IMG/VR virus record: IMGVR_UViG_3300010413_000183
Location: 1 to 22,808 of that record
Reading direction: 5' to 3' (one strand)
DNA length: 22,808 nt
Source: a virus
Shown here: piece after piece, positions 21,407 to 22,808 of the stretch
Numbering within the stretch: position 1 is the stretch's first letter
How the letters are laid out: the number at the start of each line of letters is the position of its first letter
Notes under the pieces: model-generated
What the model was told of the DNA's origin: nothing
Database searches by the model: none
The model's input: only the letters and a program-made list of their open reading frames with translations
Position numbers and translations under genes: made by a program

Positions 21407-22074
21407 TTTTCAAACCTCAAACCTTTCCCGATATCTCTAATCAAAATATTTTCAATCTCATGTTCGAGTCTTTTTGGAAAATTGCGAGCCCATATTTTCA
21501 AAGCTATTTCACGGAGATTTTGATTTTTTAATATTTGAGCAACGCTCGGACCGGTCATTGGGACTATATCATGCTCACCAGGTCCATTTCTGATATATGC
21601 ATATTCCTGACTCCCTGATTTTATCATAAACCCTTTAGGGTAATATTTCCATCCCCCGATAAATCTTGATTTACCTGTGGATGTTTTCCCTTTATATTCA
21701 CGGTGCAACTTTACTTTTATTCCAGTTTTTATTTTGTTTTTACCTCTACCTGAATATGCTTGCTTTGCTCCGAAATAATGAAAAGATATTGTTGCCTTGT
21801 CATGTCTTGCAAAAATTGTGAATGTAAAATCTTTAAAATTTGCTTTTTTGAATTTTATCCGACTTGTTATATCCTTGCGTTTAAGATTCAATTCACGGTA
21901 TATTTGCGTAATGATTGCAGATTTAACCTTTGCACCGGTATGGTTCATGGCGCGGACAATCATCAATGCAATAGTTTTCCAGTTTAGAATTCCATCCAGC
22001 TTAGTTAAATACTCCAGGGCAGAAGTATCCATCCATATCCCATCTTGATTGCCCGATATTTCAAAATCTATCAT
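21403..22074 (-). CDS. Tail completion protein, lambda gpZ-like
   Basis: The 223-residue protein resembles the lambda minor tail protein Z family, which is needed for a properly joined, infectious tail. Matching features are an N-terminal helix IVRAMNHTGAKVKSAIITQI (about residues 40-59), basic ELNLKRKDITSRIKFKKA, the strand segment FTIFARHDKATISFHYFGA, a glycine/lysine-rich loop, a K/R-rich region with FMIKSGSQEYAYIRNGPGEH, and the C-terminal GPSVAQIL followed by a helix with FPKRLEHEIENIL. Many lysines suggest an exposed, possibly nucleic-acid-contacting surface. Both ends overlap neighbouring genes by ATGA. Its place on the opposite strand from the neck genes is unusual. Confidence 0.72.
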   Translation of the reverse strand: MIDFEISGNQDGIWMDTSALEYLTKLDGILNWKTIALMIVRAMNHTGAKVKSAIITQIYRELNLKRKDITSRIKFKKANFKDFTFTIFARHDKATISFHYFGAKQAYSGRGKNKIKTGIKVKLHREYKGKTSTGKSRFIGGWKYYPKGFMIKSGSQEYAYIRNGPGEHDIVPMTGPSVAQILKNQNLREIALKIWARNFPKRLEHEIENILIRDIGKGLRFEK

Positions 22075-22574
22075 TTATTTGTCTCGACCCAATTCATAAA
22101 TATATGTGCACCATCGCAAGCAGAGTTGTCTTGGTTTGAAAATCTGAAAAGATATTTTCCTGCCAAATTCATGCTGCATAATATATTTTCTCCAAACTCA
22201 CCGGTTGTATTGGATGAACCTTGAGAGATTGAAGGGATTAAAAATTCAGCCGGTATTTTTGTCCCGGTATCTGATACCGTTGGATTTACTCGTACTATGC
22301 ATTTAGCTGTTTCGCTGCTTGAATGGTCTCTGTTTATCGGGATAAATTGCGTCCCATCGTCGTCGGCAGTTACGTTGAAATATGCGTCAACAAATACAGG
22401 GCCTGCACCAACGGCGTTAAATTCCAGGTGGCTCATTAACATTAGCGTCTTGGTTAAATTTGTCGGGTCAATTACAATATCCAATACAGAAGGGTTAGCT
22501 GGAATATCAATTCTGCGACATATGGAAAAACATTCACCTGATAGTACGTATTCATCTAAAAATTTTAATATCAC
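22071..22574 (-). CDS. Virion-associated beta protein, probably structural
   Basis: This 167-residue, beta-rich protein has a pattern I associate with phage virion or fibre-tip proteins: SVLDIVIDPTNLTKTLMLMS, the motif DDGTQFIPINRDHSS, VNPTVSDTGTKIP, and near the C-terminus YLFRFSNQDNSACDG with NWVE at the end. Such proteins adopt jelly-roll folds, but their place in the particle is not fixed. The start is a GTG at 22574, with GGAGGT on the minus strand seven bases before it, and the stop overlaps the gpZ-like start (ATGA). Being in one operon with a tail-completion protein supports a structural role. Confidence 0.6.
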   Translation of the reverse strand: MILKFLDEYVLSGECFSICRRIDIPANPSVLDIVIDPTNLTKTLMLMSHLEFNAVGAGPVFVDAYFNVTADDDGTQFIPINRDHSSSETAKCIVRVNPTVSDTGTKIPAEFLIPSISQGSSNTTGEFGENILCSMNLAGKYLFRFSNQDNSACDGAHIFMNWVETNK

Positions 22575-22594
22575 GACAATTACCTCCGAAAATA

Positions 22595-22808
22595 TTATTC
22601 AACAATCTTTTCATATATCCCGCCCATTTCTTCAAGCACTTTTCGGAAATTTTTTTGTGCTTCTGATAGGTCACCCGTTGCCTTTAATTCCCAGGCCGTG
22701 AAAATTGCGACCTTGTGTCCGACCATGTCAGGAGTTATGGCGACAGATGTCCATCCGCTCATATCTGGATAACCATCGGGAAGACCTTCAACTTTTCCCC
22801 AATTGGTT
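22595..22808 (-). CDS. VRR-NUC-like nuclease, C-terminal part only
   Basis: A minus-strand frame enters from the right edge and ends at a TAA at 22595-22597, giving the last 70 residues. They read like the end of a VRR-NUC or PD-(D/E)xK nuclease: D16 in GYPDMSGWTSV, then VGHKVAIFTAWELKATGDLS where E40 and K42 form the ExK of the active site, followed by Q51 in EAQKNFRKVLEEMGG. VRR-NUC enzymes are common in phage replication or recombination modules. The N-terminal part lies outside the window. The next gene starts 21 bases after the stop, so they are probably co-transcribed. Confidence 0.72.
   Translation of the reverse strand, partial: TNWGKVEGLPDGYPDMSGWTSVAITPDMVGHKVAIFTAWELKATGDLSEAQKNFRKVLEEMGGIYEKIVE

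Noticed and set aside
22297-22701. Plus-strand frame of 134 codons at the right end
   Set aside because: It runs opposite the virion-type gene and the nuclease end, both with better start signals and recognisable motifs.

Overview
The window is part of the genome of a long-tailed, probably siphovirus-type, tailed phage or prophage (Caudoviricetes). It carries the DNA-packaging, head, neck, tail and lysis genes on the + strand, then a short convergent block on the - strand. A host with an outer membrane is suggested by a lipoprotein with a clear lipobox, encoded next to a peptidase endolysin-like gene and small membrane proteins. The DNA looks moderately AT-rich, starts often have GGAGG-type ribosome sites, and many genes overlap by 1 to 11 bases. 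I cannot name the host, and I see no integrase, repressor, tRNA or attachment site.

Head region (109-8699): a small membrane protein, terminase small and large subunits, a 61-residue unknown, a strong intrinsic-terminator hairpin in a 125-base gap, a gpW-like head-tail protein, a lambda gpB-type portal, an S49-type protease whose 3' part can also be made alone as a scaffold from an internal GTG start, a decoration protein fused to a beta-rich C-terminal domain, a Mu gpT-type major capsid protein, and a small acidic/basic protein. The head is thus a mix of lambda-type packaging and portal parts with a Mu-type capsid protein.

Neck and tail region (8723-19121): gpFII-like attachment and gpU/DUF3168-like terminator proteins, a small unknown, a tail-tube protein with extra C-terminal domains, a putative assembly chaperone, a 919-residue tape measure, a large protein with a seven-bladed propeller and a probable beta-helix, a second large tail-tip protein ending in a fibronectin III-like domain, and a fibre with a C1q/TNF-like tip. 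One small beta-domain seems to recur in three of these proteins.

Lysis region (19150-20457): a holin-like membrane protein, a C39-like cysteine peptidase, a 58-residue membrane protein and a cysteine-rich lipoprotein, tightly packed.

Minus-strand region (20354-22808, read right to left): the 3' end of a VRR-NUC-type nuclease, a virion-type beta protein, a lambda gpZ-like tail-completion protein, a J-domain co-chaperone, and a small unknown conserved phage protein, ended by a terminator that lies inside the 3' part of the + strand lipoprotein gene. The gpZ-like gene is absent from its usual place in the neck module, so this block may supply a missing tail-assembly step together with its own J-domain protein. 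That link is inference from gene order.
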